NCBI GenBank assembly: GCA_903839205.1
Contig: CAIMBM010000108.1
Coordinates: forward strand, 1-38,217
DNA length: 38,217 bases
DNA from: an uncultured Holophagaceae bacterium
GTDB taxonomy: Bacteria; Acidobacteriota; Holophagae; Holophagales; Holophagaceae
Reading direction: 5' to 3'
Below, in pieces: positions 8,960 to 17,820 of this stretch. A program made the translations under genes and the position numbers. Each line of letters begins with the position of its first letter. Positions within the stretch are counted from its first letter, which is position 1. Below the pieces are notes generated by a model. It saw nothing but the letters and a program-made list of their open reading frames with translations, was not told where the DNA came from and made no database searches.

Positions 8960-8998
8960 TGGGATTTTCTCCCTTGGCCCCTGGGAATTTTTCCCTGG
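8960..8998. repeat. Tandem GGGA-T-rich-CCC palindromes, 22-base period
   Basis: GGGATTTTCTCCCTTGG (from 8961) and GGGAATTTTTCCCTGG (from 8983) are similar, each roughly palindromic, and start 22 bases apart, two helical turns. The placement between the upstream inverted repeat and the promoter suggests a regulator site. Confidence 0.4.
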
Positions 8999-9049
8999 AT
9001 GGGACCGGGGGCCCTCCGGATCCGTCAAGGGTGGCGGATGGATCAGCCT

Positions 9050-9065
9050 TGGCGCATTTATTGAT
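9050..9065 (+). promoter_or_regulatory. Sigma-54-like promoter of the efflux operon
   Basis: TGGCGC (9050-9055), ATTTA and TTGAT (9061-9065) resemble the -24/-12 consensus TGGCAC-N5-TTGCA. The conserved GG is followed after ten bases by GA instead of GC, so the match is imperfect. It lies 30 bases before the adaptor-gene start. A sigma-54 activator encoded at the far end of the same gene run supports the call. Confidence 0.4.
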
Positions 9066-9094
9066 AGCCCTCCTGTATCCATGAAAGGCCAGTG

Positions 9095-10270
9095 ATGACA
9101 CTCAGCCCAGACGAGTCTGTGATCCCATCCAAGACTCCCCGAGGCCTGCCGCTTCCCTGGCTCATTGTGGGCGGGACGGCGGGGATCGTCCTCGCTGGAA
9201 CCTTGCTGGCGGTGCGGGCCACCCATCGCCAGAACACGGTCGCCCTGTCCCAGGCGCCCAAGCGGGTGGGCACCCTGGTCGTCAAGAATGCCATCTACCG
9301 GATCCAGCATCGCTATGTGGGGACGCTGCTGGCCTGGGATGAGTCCAAACTGGGGCCCCAATTCATTTCTGGCTATGTTACGGACGTGCGGGTCCGTCCG
9401 GGCGCGGTCGTGAAGAAGGGGGAGGTGCTGGCCATCATCGAGCCAGAACGCGCCCAGGCCCAGAAAACCGCGTCCGCGGCCCAGGCCCAGGCCATCCAAG
9501 CCAAGCTCTCCGCCCTGGCCAAGGAGTCCGAACGTATCCAGGGGCTGCGGAAGAAGGGGATCGTCAGCGAGAACGAAGCCGAGAACAAGCTGGCCGAGGT
9601 CTTGAGCGAAAAAGCCCGGTTGGAGGCGGCCAAGGCCCAGACGGCCAGCACCGATGTGGAATTCCAGGACACGGTTCAGCGGGCCCCCTTCGATGGGGAG
9701 GTCTCTGAACGCTACCTGGATCCAGGGGCCTTCGTCCGCCCAGGCAGCTTCATCCTCGCCGTGGTCAACCGCACCCGGATCCGCTGTGCCGCGGATGCAC
9801 CAGAAGGAGACCACCCGTACTTGACGGTGGGCAGACCGGTCCAGCTGGGGCTCCTGGCCGACGGCCGCCAAATGGTAGCAAGAATCTCCCGGGTCTCCCC
9901 CGCGGCCGATCCCTCCACCCGGACCATCCACTTTGAACTGGATCTGGATAACAAGGACCGTTCCCTGCCCACGGGGACGACCGCGGAGATGTTGATTCTC
10001 GAATCCGGGGGCCGCAATGTCATCCAGCTCCCCAGCGCCGCCGCCCAGGTCGAAGGCAAGCGGGCGATCGTGTTCGTGGTGGACGGCGACCGGGTGCACA
10101 AGAAGGTGCTGCAGTTCCTGGGGGAACGGGACGGGCAGCTGTACCTCTCCCCGGATATTCCCGAAGGCACCCAGGTCGTTCTGGATGGACGTGCTCAGCT
10201 GGAAGACGGCGATCGCATTGAGGCCAGCCCTGCCCGGTCCACCACGCCCGACTCCGGAGCCAAGCCTTGA
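9095..10270 (+). CDS. RND efflux membrane-fusion (periplasmic adaptor) protein
   Basis: The 391 aa protein has one N-terminal membrane anchor (about 20-41, LPWLIVGGTAGIVLAG) and no lipobox. It then has a lipoyl half-motif (GYVTDVRVRPGAVVKKGEVLA), an Ala/Gln/Glu-rich helical hairpin (about 120-185), the second lipoyl half (RAPFDGEVSERYLDPGAFVR) and beta-barrel and membrane-proximal domains. It bridges the RND permease and the TolC-like channel. GAAAGG lies six bases before ATG 9095; a GTG directly before it (9092) is an alternative start. Its stop overlaps the TTG start of the next gene by four bases, showing translational coupling. Confidence 0.9.
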   Translation: MTLSPDESVIPSKTPRGLPLPWLIVGGTAGIVLAGTLLAVRATHRQNTVALSQAPKRVGTLVVKNAIYRIQHRYVGTLLAWDESKLGPQFISGYVTDVRVRPGAVVKKGEVLAIIEPERAQAQKTASAAQAQAIQAKLSALAKESERIQGLRKKGIVSENEAENKLAEVLSEKARLEAAKAQTASTDVEFQDTVQRAPFDGEVSERYLDPGAFVRPGSFILAVVNRTRIRCAADAPEGDHPYLTVGRPVQLGLLADGRQMVARISRVSPAADPSTRTIHFELDLDNKDRSLPTGTTAEMLILESGGRNVIQLPSAAAQVEGKRAIVFVVDGDRVHKKVLQFLGERDGQLYLSPDIPEGTQVVLDGRAQLEDGDRIEASPARSTTPDSGAKP

Positions 10271-13200
10271 CCCGCCTCTCCCTCAGGAATCCCATTGCGA
10301 TCCTCATGATCTCGATCGCCCTGATTGTCTTCGCGGCTGTGGTCGTGCCCCGCCTGAGCGTCGATACCTTTCCGGAACTGACCCCGCCGGTGCTCGTGGT
10401 GGGCACCCAGGCCCCCGGCCTGGGGCCCAAGGATGTCGAAAAGACGATCACCTGGCGGGTGGAGAAGTACGTGAGCGCCACCCCGGGTGTGGACCACGTC
10501 CAGAGTCAGTCCCGCAACGGCCTGAGTGTCGTCTACGTCTGGTTCAAGTGGGGCACGGACCTCAATGCGGCCCAGACCCTCGCCCAGCAGCAGGTGACCT
10601 TCGCCATGGCCGCCGTGCCCAAGTCCCTGGGAGTCCTGCCGCCCTTTGTCCTGCAATACGACCCCTCCAATGCACCGGTGGTGCAGGTGGCGGTCTTCGG
10701 CGGCGGCTTCACGGGCCCGCAGCTCTACGACTACGCCCTCAACAACATCGAGCCGATCCTGGAAGGCATTCCCGGCGTGGCCAGTGCGGCGGTGAACGGC
10801 GGCACAGTACGCCAGATCAACGTGGTGGTCGATCCGAAGAAGGCCCAGAGCCGCGGCCTCTCCACCCGGGAGGTCGCGGAAGCGGTGCACCAGGCCAATG
10901 CCCTGCTGCCCTCGGGCGAGTTCATCTCCCCCGACTTCGATGCCAACGTCTACACCAATGCCATCCCGTCCAAGGTGGAAACCATCGGCGAAGCGGCCGT
11001 CAAGGTGGTTGACGGCAAGCCGGTGCTCATCAAGGACGTGGCCCAGGTGCAGGATTCCGGCGCTCCGGACACCCAGCAGGTCAACGTGAACGGGCAGAAC
11101 GGGGTGTACTTGAATGTGCTGCGCACGCCGGGCGGCAACACGCTGCAAATTGTGGACGCAGTCAAGGCGGCCGTGGGTCGGCTGAGCAACCTGCCGCCGG
11201 GGCTCCGGGTGGAGCCCATCTTCGACCAGTCCACCTTCGTCCGCACGAGCTATCACGGCCTCAAGAAGGAAATCCTCCAGGCCCTGGTGCTGATCGCCCT
11301 GGTGATCCTGCTCTTCCTCCAGAGCCTCCGGGGCACGCTCATCGTCTCGGTGGCCATCCCCCTGTCCTTCGCCATCACCCTCATCGTGCTGTATGCCACG
11401 GGCTCCACCCTCAATGCCTTCACCTTGGGGGGCCTGACCCTGGCCATGGGACGCCTGGTGGACGACGCCGTCGTGGTCCTGGAATCCATCCACCGGCACC
11501 AGAAGGAGGGCATGGATCCCTATCATGCCGCGCTCAACGGTGCCAATGCCGTGGCCTTGCCGGTGCTGGCCTCCACCGTGACGACCATCGCCGTGCTCCT
11601 GCCGGTGGTCCTGCTGGAGGGCCTGGCCAAGAAGCTGTTCGCGCCTCTGGCCCTGACGGTCACGGTATCCATGATCGCGTCCTACTTCGTCAGCATGGCG
11701 GTCACACCCGTTGCCTGCCGGTACCTGCTGAAGCATGTCCATCCCGGCCCCCTGGCGAGCTGGTTCGAGAAGGCCATCTCCCGCACGGCGGATGGCTATG
11801 CCTCGGCGCTCTCCAGGGTCATCGGCTATCGGAAGTTGATCATGGGGACCTCGGCGGTACTGGTCCTGTTCAGCGTGATCCTGGCCGGCCGCCTTCCCAG
11901 CACGTTCTTTCCCGAGATCGATGAGGGCATGGAGACGATCTATGTGAGGCTGGCCCCCGGCACCTCGCTCAAGGATTCGGCCCGGCGCATCAACGAAATG
12001 GGGGCCCTGCTGAAGAAGGAGCTGGGGAACCAGGTGGAACTCGTGCTCACCAACGTCGGCATGCCTGGCCAGGCCCGGAGCGCCATGAGCAGTCCCAACG
12101 CCGGGCCGAACACCGGGTTCATCTCCCTGGCCCTCTCCGACGTGGAGAAGCGGAAGTACAGCCAGCGCGAACTGGCAGATCAGTCCCGGGAGATCCTCCG
12201 GAAGCACTTTCCGGGTGTGGAGTACCTGCAGGCGCCAGGCGGACTCGTGGCCAGTGTGTTCTCCAATGGCTACCTGAGCCCCGTGGTGGTGGAAGTCCGA
12301 AACGAGAACCTGAACCAGCTCCGGGACCAGCTGCAGGCGGTGGGGGAAGTGGCTCGCGGGGTGCCCGGCCTGGTGGACATGTACCCCTCCCTGCAGGTGG
12401 ACTACCCGGAAGTTCATGTGGAGACCAACCGCCAGGAGGCTGCACAGGTGGGCGTCAACTCCCGCCTCGCAGCCCAGGAGACCCTGGAGTCCACCTACGG
12501 CAACATCAATACGCCCAGCGTCTGGGTCGATGGCAACAATGGCCAGTCCTACTATGTGGTGACGTCCTACAAGGATATCCATGACCCCTCGGCCCTCATG
12601 GAAGTCCCCTTGCGCATGGATGGATCGGGCAAGACCGTGACGCTCGGGGCCTACAGCCAGGCCAGGCGGGCGGTGGGTCCGGTCATGGTCGAGCGCAATG
12701 CCATGGAGCGGGCCGGCTCGCAGCTGATGCAGACCGAGGGGCGGGATATCGGCAGTGCGGCCTCGGAGCTGGAAAGGAGACTGCATGCCGACCCCCGCAC
12801 CGAAAAACTGAAATGGAATTTCGTCGGGGAAGTCGCCCTCATGCGCACCACGTTTTCAGGGCTGGGGCTGGCCATCGGCCTCGCGGTGATGATGATCTTC
12901 ATGATCATGGCCTCGCAGTTCAAGTCGCTGCGCCTTCCCTTCGTCATGCTCTTCACCATTCCCGTGACCCTGGTGGGCATCGTCATGGCGCTCATGGCCG
13001 CAGGCCAGGGCTTTTCCATCACGGCCATGATGGGCATCCTGATGGTGATCGGCATCGCCGTGAGCAACGGCATCCTCATGGTGGACGATGCCAACCGGCG
13101 CCTGCTGGAAAACGGGGACAAGCTCCAGGCGATTCTCGAGGCCGCCCGCAGCCGGTTCGTACCCATCGCCATGACCAGCCTGGCCACGGTCATCGGACTC

Positions 13201-13368
13201 ATCCCCACGGCCATGGGACTGGAGCACGGCACCGAATCCAACCAGCCCCTCGCCCTGGCCGTGGTGGGTGGCCTGACGTCCTCCACTCTGCTCTCCCTAT
13301 TCCTGGTGCCGGTGATGTTCCTCTTCTTTGCCCAGGAGCCTTCCCAAGCAGAAAGGAGCGCCCCATGA
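10267..13368 (+). CDS. RND-family efflux permease (AcrB/Czc superfamily), complete-operon copy
   Basis: This 1033 aa permease is a paralogue of the 5089-8229 permease. Asp399 and Asp400 in GRLVDDAVVVLES (TM4) form the expected proton relay. The start is TTG within TTGA, overlapping the adaptor stop; it aligns exactly with the ATG of the paralogue (MTRL.LRNPIAIL), which supports the unusual start codon. The stop overlaps the TolC-like start (ATGA), so adaptor, pump and channel are made as a coupled set. The family exports organic compounds or metal ions; conserved paired Asp residues lean towards proton-coupled transport of the AcrB type, but substrate is not predictable here. Confidence 0.93.
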   Translation: MTRLSLRNPIAILMISIALIVFAAVVVPRLSVDTFPELTPPVLVVGTQAPGLGPKDVEKTITWRVEKYVSATPGVDHVQSQSRNGLSVVYVWFKWGTDLNAAQTLAQQQVTFAMAAVPKSLGVLPPFVLQYDPSNAPVVQVAVFGGGFTGPQLYDYALNNIEPILEGIPGVASAAVNGGTVRQINVVVDPKKAQSRGLSTREVAEAVHQANALLPSGEFISPDFDANVYTNAIPSKVETIGEAAVKVVDGKPVLIKDVAQVQDSGAPDTQQVNVNGQNGVYLNVLRTPGGNTLQIVDAVKAAVGRLSNLPPGLRVEPIFDQSTFVRTSYHGLKKEILQALVLIALVILLFLQSLRGTLIVSVAIPLSFAITLIVLYATGSTLNAFTLGGLTLAMGRLVDDAVVVLESIHRHQKEGMDPYHAALNGANAVALPVLASTVTTIAVLLPVVLLEGLAKKLFAPLALTVTVSMIASYFVSMAVTPVACRYLLKHVHPGPLASWFEKAISRTADGYASALSRVIGYRKLIMGTSAVLVLFSVILAGRLPSTFFPEIDEGMETIYVRLAPGTSLKDSARRINEMGALLKKELGNQVELVLTNVGMPGQARSAMSSPNAGPNTGFISLALSDVEKRKYSQRELADQSREILRKHFPGVEYLQAPGGLVASVFSNGYLSPVVVEVRNENLNQLRDQLQAVGEVARGVPGLVDMYPSLQVDYPEVHVETNRQEAAQVGVNSRLAAQETLESTYGNINTPSVWVDGNNGQSYYVVTSYKDIHDPSALMEVPLRMDGSGKTVTLGAYSQARRAVGPVMVERNAMERAGSQLMQTEGRDIGSAASELERRLHADPRTEKLKWNFVGEVALMRTTFSGLGLAIGLAVMMIFMIMASQFKSLRLPFVMLFTIPVTLVGIVMALMAAGQGFSITAMMGILMVIGIAVSNGILMVDDANRRLLENGDKLQAILEAARSRFVPIAMTSLATVIGLIPTAMGLEHGTESNQPLALAVVGGLTSSTLLSLFLVPVMFLFFAQEPSQAERSAP

Positions 13369-14891
13369 GGAACCCATGTCTGCTCCTCCTTCCGCTCCTG
13401 GCGGCGGGAACGGTCTGGGGCACGGAGGCGCCGGCCCCCATGCGCCTCAGCCACAAGGCGGCCCTCCGTCTGGGGCTCACCAACCTGCTCCAGGCCCGCA
13501 TCGCCCGGGAAATCCGGGAACAGCTCCGCCAGGCGCCCGAGGCTGAGATGGGCATCTTCGATTGGCAGCTCAATGCCTCCGCTTCCAACGGCAAGCTCGA
13601 GTACGGGGACCTCAATCCCCGTTTCAGCGGCCTCTCGAACCTCTATCTCACGAACTTCAACACCATGCAGGATGCCCGCTCCGCCAGCCTGGGACTGACC
13701 AAGCTCGATGCTTTTGGCGGCACGGTCAACCTCAATTTCAGTACCGGGTTCAATGCCAGCTCCTACCTCGTGAACAACCAGACCCTTCCCATCGGCCCTT
13801 CGGCCTCCCTGGCCTTCGACACCCTGAACCCCTATACCGGGAGCGTCAGCCTCAGCTATACCCAGCCCCTGCTCAGGGGCTTCGGCAGGTCGGCCACCGA
13901 GGCCAAACTGCGGGCGGCGTTGGAAGAAGCCAGGGGCGCCGGGGAAGGCTACCGGGCCCGCATGCAGGAGCTGCTCACCCGGGTGGATAACCTCTACTGG
14001 GATCAGGTCTACGCTCACCAGAACCTGGAGAACAAGCAGATCGCCCTTAAACTCGCGCAAACACACCTCGAAGAGGACCAGGAGAAGGTGAAGGCCGGCA
14101 TGCTCGCCCCCATCGAACTCCCCCAGGTGGAGGCCACCGTGGCGGAACGTGAGAAACAGCTGCTGGCGGCCCAGGCCCTCCTCGTCAACTCCCAAGCCGC
14201 GCTGCTCGAAACCCTCTTCCCGGATGGGGACCGGCCCTCTGCTCTCGAGCTGACGGACGCACCGGCCCCCGGAGCCGAACCGGTGGCCCTGGCCCAGGCC
14301 AAGCGCATCGCCGTGGCCCACCGGCCGGAAATCGGCCAGGCCCAGTATTCCCTTGCCGCCAATCGCAGCCTCGAGAAGGCCGCCACTAGTGCCATCCTGC
14401 CCAAGCTGGACACCCAGCTGGCCGTGCTCCGGGACACCACCAGCCACTCGGACGTGAATGCCGTTTTCAATGACTGGTCCCAGGGAAGGTACCCCGGCTA
14501 CTACGTGGGGCTCAGCTTCTCGTTTCCCCTCCAGAATCGGACCAGCCGGGCCAGGCTCGCCCAGGCCCGCTCGGCCATACGGAGTTCCCAGTACCTGGTG
14601 CAGGACACCGTGACCAGCGTGAACCTGGACGTGGAACAGGCGTATACGGACCTCATCACCGCCCGGAAACAGGTGGAGGCCGCCGACAAGGCCCTGGCCT
14701 TCCGGAAGGAGAGCCTGGAGGCGGAGATGTCCAAGCTGGAGAACGGCATGACCACGCCGTTCTTCGTGCTTCAGAGACAGGACGAGCTGGATCAGGCCCG
14801 CACCGCCGACCTGGAGGCCCGGATCGCCGCGGAGAAGGCGCAGACCAACCTGGCCCGGGCCATGGGCATCCTGGTGGAGACTGTGGAATAG
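13365..14891 (+). CDS. TolC-family outer-membrane efflux channel
   Basis: The 508 aa protein has a signal peptide (MRNPCLLLLPLLAAGTVWG). Two repeats of long Glu/Ala/Gln-rich helices and beta segments typical of outer-membrane efflux proteins follow (first helix pair about 175-290, second about 300-500). A characteristic YTQPLLRGFG motif lies before the helices. TolC trimers form the outer-membrane duct and periplasmic tunnel. The start ATG 13365 overlaps the permease stop by four bases and has AAAGGAG nearby. It completes the tripartite pump and is the only channel gene available locally to the orphan minus-strand permease. Confidence 0.92.
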   Translation: MRNPCLLLLPLLAAGTVWGTEAPAPMRLSHKAALRLGLTNLLQARIAREIREQLRQAPEAEMGIFDWQLNASASNGKLEYGDLNPRFSGLSNLYLTNFNTMQDARSASLGLTKLDAFGGTVNLNFSTGFNASSYLVNNQTLPIGPSASLAFDTLNPYTGSVSLSYTQPLLRGFGRSATEAKLRAALEEARGAGEGYRARMQELLTRVDNLYWDQVYAHQNLENKQIALKLAQTHLEEDQEKVKAGMLAPIELPQVEATVAEREKQLLAAQALLVNSQAALLETLFPDGDRPSALELTDAPAPGAEPVALAQAKRIAVAHRPEIGQAQYSLAANRSLEKAATSAILPKLDTQLAVLRDTTSHSDVNAVFNDWSQGRYPGYYVGLSFSFPLQNRTSRARLAQARSAIRSSQYLVQDTVTSVNLDVEQAYTDLITARKQVEAADKALAFRKESLEAEMSKLENGMTTPFFVLQRQDELDQARTADLEARIAAEKAQTNLARAMGILVETVE

Positions 14892-14967
14892 CTGCCTAAA
14901 ATCGCCACGCGGTTCACCTGGAGCCCTGGCCGGCCGACGATGATGGTCGAATGAACCTGGAGCAACC

Positions 14968-16347
14968 TTGGAGGATTCCCCGAAAAAGGACCACGAGCCA
15001 CGCGAGAGCGGCCGCGCTGCGCTCCGGAAATGGGCTTTCCGGCGCTGGGCCGTTGCGCTGGCCGTGGCCTTCTCCCTGGGCGCAGTGGCCCTGGTGGTCC
15101 TTTTTGGGGAGGGCCGGGAAGCTTCGACAGCTCTGGAGGAATTGGCCCAGGACCAGGGCGCCCAGGCGGTTTCCGTAGCCGATCTGCTGACCATGGAACT
15201 GGAGACCTCTCCGGTGTCGGCTCTCCCTTCGGATCCTTCGATCCGGGCGGTCCTGACTCCCCTGGAGCATCCCGGGACCCTGCACTTGTTCCTCCTGCCT
15301 CCCAGAGGCAACCAGCTGCTGGGTCTGGATGGCCGGTCGATCCAGGATCCTGGGCTCAGGGCTCCCTTGGAGCAGGGGGCGCGCTGGGTGCGCCTGGACC
15401 GGGGCCAGGCCGGGAAGCTGGGGTTGCCCCCAAGGATGGCCATGGCCGGCCTGGCCTGGGCCACGGCTCCCGGTGGCCAGAAATGGGGCGTGGCCACGGT
15501 CGCGAGCGCCCTGCGGGAGCGGGACCGGAGCTACCGGTCCCGGGTCCGCACGGTGGCCAGCCTGCTCGTGATGGGGGTCATCGTCCTGGGTTTCGGGGGC
15601 GTGGCCCTCCGGCTCCAGCGGGAGGAACTGCAGCTGGCCCGGGTGCTGGAACTTAACGAACTCCAGCGCGAGAAGGAGGCCCAGCTCAACCAGGCGAGCC
15701 GGGCGGCCACCATGCTGACCTTCGCCGCCGGCCTGGCCCACGAGGTGAGTACGCCCCTGGGCGTCATCGCAGGCCGGGCCCAGCAGATCCTCGCGAGACT
15801 CCAGGAGGACGAGAAGACCCGCCGGGCCGTGCTCACCATCCAGGAGGAAGCCGAGGGCCTGGGCCGGATGGTGCGCCGGTTCCTGGACCTGGCGCGGGGG
15901 GGCTCCCCGGCCCTGGAGGCGGCGGACCCCGCCGCCCTGGCCCGGAGCGCGGCGGCCATGGTTGAGCACCGATTCCAGGAAGCCTCGGTGGAATTGAAGC
16001 TGGATGTGGCTCCGGACCTGCCGATGCTCCACGGGGATGCCCGGCTGCTGCTCCAGGTCCTCGTGAACCTCCTCATCAACGCCTGCGACGCAGCCCAGCA
16101 CGTGGCGCTGGTGGTGCGCCATGAGGGCGCACTGCTCACGTTCCGAGTGTCGGACAATGGCGCCGGCATCCCGCCCGAAGTGGCCAGCCGCGTGCTGGAG
16201 CCCTTCTTCAGCACCAAGCCGGCGGAACGGGGGACGGGGCTGGGCCTGGCGATTGCCCATGAAATCGTGAAAATGCACCGCGGCACCCTGCGGATCGAGT
16301 CCCGCCCCCACCAGGGCACACTGGTGACCGTGGCCCTGCCCATTTGA
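14968..16347 (+). CDS. Membrane sensor histidine kinase, NtrB/ZraS type
   Basis: The 459 aa protein has TM1 (about 27-46), an extracytoplasmic sensor region (about 47-195) of unrecognised fold, TM2 (about 196-214), a short coil, the HisKA H-box with His258 in GLAHEVSTPLG, and a HATPase domain (N-box Asn371, DNGAGIP, GTGLGLAI). It should autophosphorylate and pass phosphate to the regulator encoded nine bases downstream. The start is TTG 14968 with GGAG five bases upstream; the nearby ATG at 14951 is out of frame. Its position 77 bases after the efflux operon suggests it senses the pump substrate or envelope damage. Confidence 0.9.
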   Translation: MEDSPKKDHEPRESGRAALRKWAFRRWAVALAVAFSLGAVALVVLFGEGREASTALEELAQDQGAQAVSVADLLTMELETSPVSALPSDPSIRAVLTPLEHPGTLHLFLLPPRGNQLLGLDGRSIQDPGLRAPLEQGARWVRLDRGQAGKLGLPPRMAMAGLAWATAPGGQKWGVATVASALRERDRSYRSRVRTVASLLVMGVIVLGFGGVALRLQREELQLARVLELNELQREKEAQLNQASRAATMLTFAAGLAHEVSTPLGVIAGRAQQILARLQEDEKTRRAVLTIQEEAEGLGRMVRRFLDLARGGSPALEAADPAALARSAAAMVEHRFQEASVELKLDVAPDLPMLHGDARLLLQVLVNLLINACDAAQHVALVVRHEGALLTFRVSDNGAGIPPEVASRVLEPFFSTKPAERGTGLGLAIAHEIVKMHRGTLRIESRPHQGTLVTVALPI

Positions 16348-16356
16348 GGACCTCCC

Positions 16357-17754
16357 TTGAACAACCTGCGAAAGAACAGAATCCTGATCGTGGACGATCA
16401 CCTGGAGATGGCCGAGATGCTGGCCGATGGCCTCTCCGATCTGGGTTTCGAGACGCGGGCGGTGGCCTCGGGGCGGGCCGCCCTGGAACTGCTGGAGGAG
16501 GGCTGGCCCGAGGCCGTGGTCACCGACCTCCGGATGCACGAGGTAGGGGGTCTGGACCTGCTGGCGCGATCCAGGAGCCTGGACCCCGAACGCCCGGTCA
16601 TCGTCATGACCGCCTACGGCGCCGTGGATTCCGCCGTGGCGTCCATCCGCCAGGGGGCCTACCACTACCTCACGAAGCCCTTCAAGCTTGACGAACTGGA
16701 GATCTACCTTCGCCGTGCCCTGGCGGACCGGGCCCTCCGGACCGAGGCGGCGGAACTGAGGCGCATGCTCCAGACTCAGTTCTCCTCCCTGGGCCTGGTG
16801 GGCCGCAGCCGCGGGATGCGGGAAATCTACGGCCTCATGGAGCGAATTGCCCCGGCGGAGGTACCGGTCCTGATCCTGGGCGAGACCGGCACCGGCAAGG
16901 GTCTCGTGGCCCGGGCCCTGCACGCCCGGAGCCGCCGGGAGGGCGGCCCCTTCGTGGCCGTGAACTGTGCGGCCCTGCCGGAGACCCTGCTGGAGAGCGA
17001 ACTGTTCGGTCATACCAGGGGGGCTTTCACCGGGGCCGTGAAGGACCGCATCGGGCTGTTCCGGGAGGCCCACACCGGTACCCTTTTCCTGGACGAGGTC
17101 GGCGACATGCCCCTGAGCCTCCAGTCCAAGCTCCTGCACGTCCTGGAACGGGGGGAGATCCGGCCCCTGGGTTCCGAAAAGGCCGTGGCGGTGGACGTGC
17201 GGATCATGGCCGCCACCCATCGGGACCTGCGCCAGATGGTGGCGGCTGGCTCCTTCCGCGAGGACCTGCTCTACCGCCTGGATGTCATCACCCTGGACCT
17301 GCCCTCGCTGCGACACCGCAAGGAGGACATCGCGGAGCTTTTCGAGCACTTTCTCGAGGTGTCCAGGGCCAAGCACCCCCATTCTCCCGTGGAGCGCGCG
17401 GCCCCCGAGGTGCTGATGCGGCTGTTGGAGTACCGCTGGCCCGGGAATGTCCGGGAATTGGCCCATCTGGTCGAGCGCATGGTCGTCCTGGGCCGGGAGC
17501 CGGAACTGCGCGCGTCGGACCTGCCCCCTTCACTCGGCGCCCCCCAGGGCCGGGACTGGGAGGGATTCGACGAGATCGTCAGCAGCCGGGAGATGCAGCG
17601 CCGCTATGCGGCCTGGGTGCTGGAGAAGCTCGGAGGGAACAAGGCCCGCACCGCCGAGACCCTGGGAATCGACGTGAAGACCCTCGGGAAATGGCTCTCG
17701 GACCCTGCCCCTGCGGGGACCGATGCCGACCCGGAGCTCTCAGGAGGCGGCTGA
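16357..17754 (+). CDS. Sigma-54-dependent response regulator (NtrC/ZraR family)
   Basis: The 465 aa protein has a receiver domain (about 8-120, phosphoacceptor Asp57 in VVTDLRM), a sigma-54 AAA+ domain (about 147-370, Walker A GETGTGKG, sigma-54 contact loop GAFTGA, Walker B LFLDEVGD) and a Fis-type helix-turn-helix at about 418-450 (NKARTAETLGIDVKTLGKWL). The intact GAFTGA loop means it can remodel sigma-54 polymerase. The start is TTG 16357, with AGGA six bases upstream overlapping the kinase stop. It probably regulates the efflux operon upstream, whose promoter region has a sigma-54-like element and an inverted repeat. Confidence 0.93.
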   Translation: MNNLRKNRILIVDDHLEMAEMLADGLSDLGFETRAVASGRAALELLEEGWPEAVVTDLRMHEVGGLDLLARSRSLDPERPVIVMTAYGAVDSAVASIRQGAYHYLTKPFKLDELEIYLRRALADRALRTEAAELRRMLQTQFSSLGLVGRSRGMREIYGLMERIAPAEVPVLILGETGTGKGLVARALHARSRREGGPFVAVNCAALPETLLESELFGHTRGAFTGAVKDRIGLFREAHTGTLFLDEVGDMPLSLQSKLLHVLERGEIRPLGSEKAVAVDVRIMAATHRDLRQMVAAGSFREDLLYRLDVITLDLPSLRHRKEDIAELFEHFLEVSRAKHPHSPVERAAPEVLMRLLEYRWPGNVRELAHLVERMVVLGREPELRASDLPPSLGAPQGRDWEGFDEIVSSREMQRRYAAWVLEKLGGNKARTAETLGIDVKTLGKWLSDPAPAGTDADPELSGGG

Positions 17755-17820
17755 AGGCGTCGATCAGGAAGAACCTGGCCGCGGTTCAGGTGGACTCGGA
17801 CAGCACCCCAGTCCTGGACA

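Larger units (their letters stand above)
8724..9094. other. Divergent regulatory region between the two efflux operons
   Basis: There is no gene in these 371 bases, but it is unusually rich in symmetrical elements. They are CTTGG-GT-CCAAG (8757-8768) just upstream of the usp gene, an inverted repeat at 8894-8920, two similar GGGA...CCC palindromes at 8960-8998, and a sigma-54-like promoter at 9050-9065. Together these suggest that both efflux units are controlled from here. Confidence 0.6.

Noticed and set aside
10195..15497. Long minus-strand open frames (863 and 948 codons) opposite the RND/TolC operon
   Set aside because: They lie antisense to well-supported RND and TolC genes, have His/Gly/Ala-rich composition, and lack ribosome sites.
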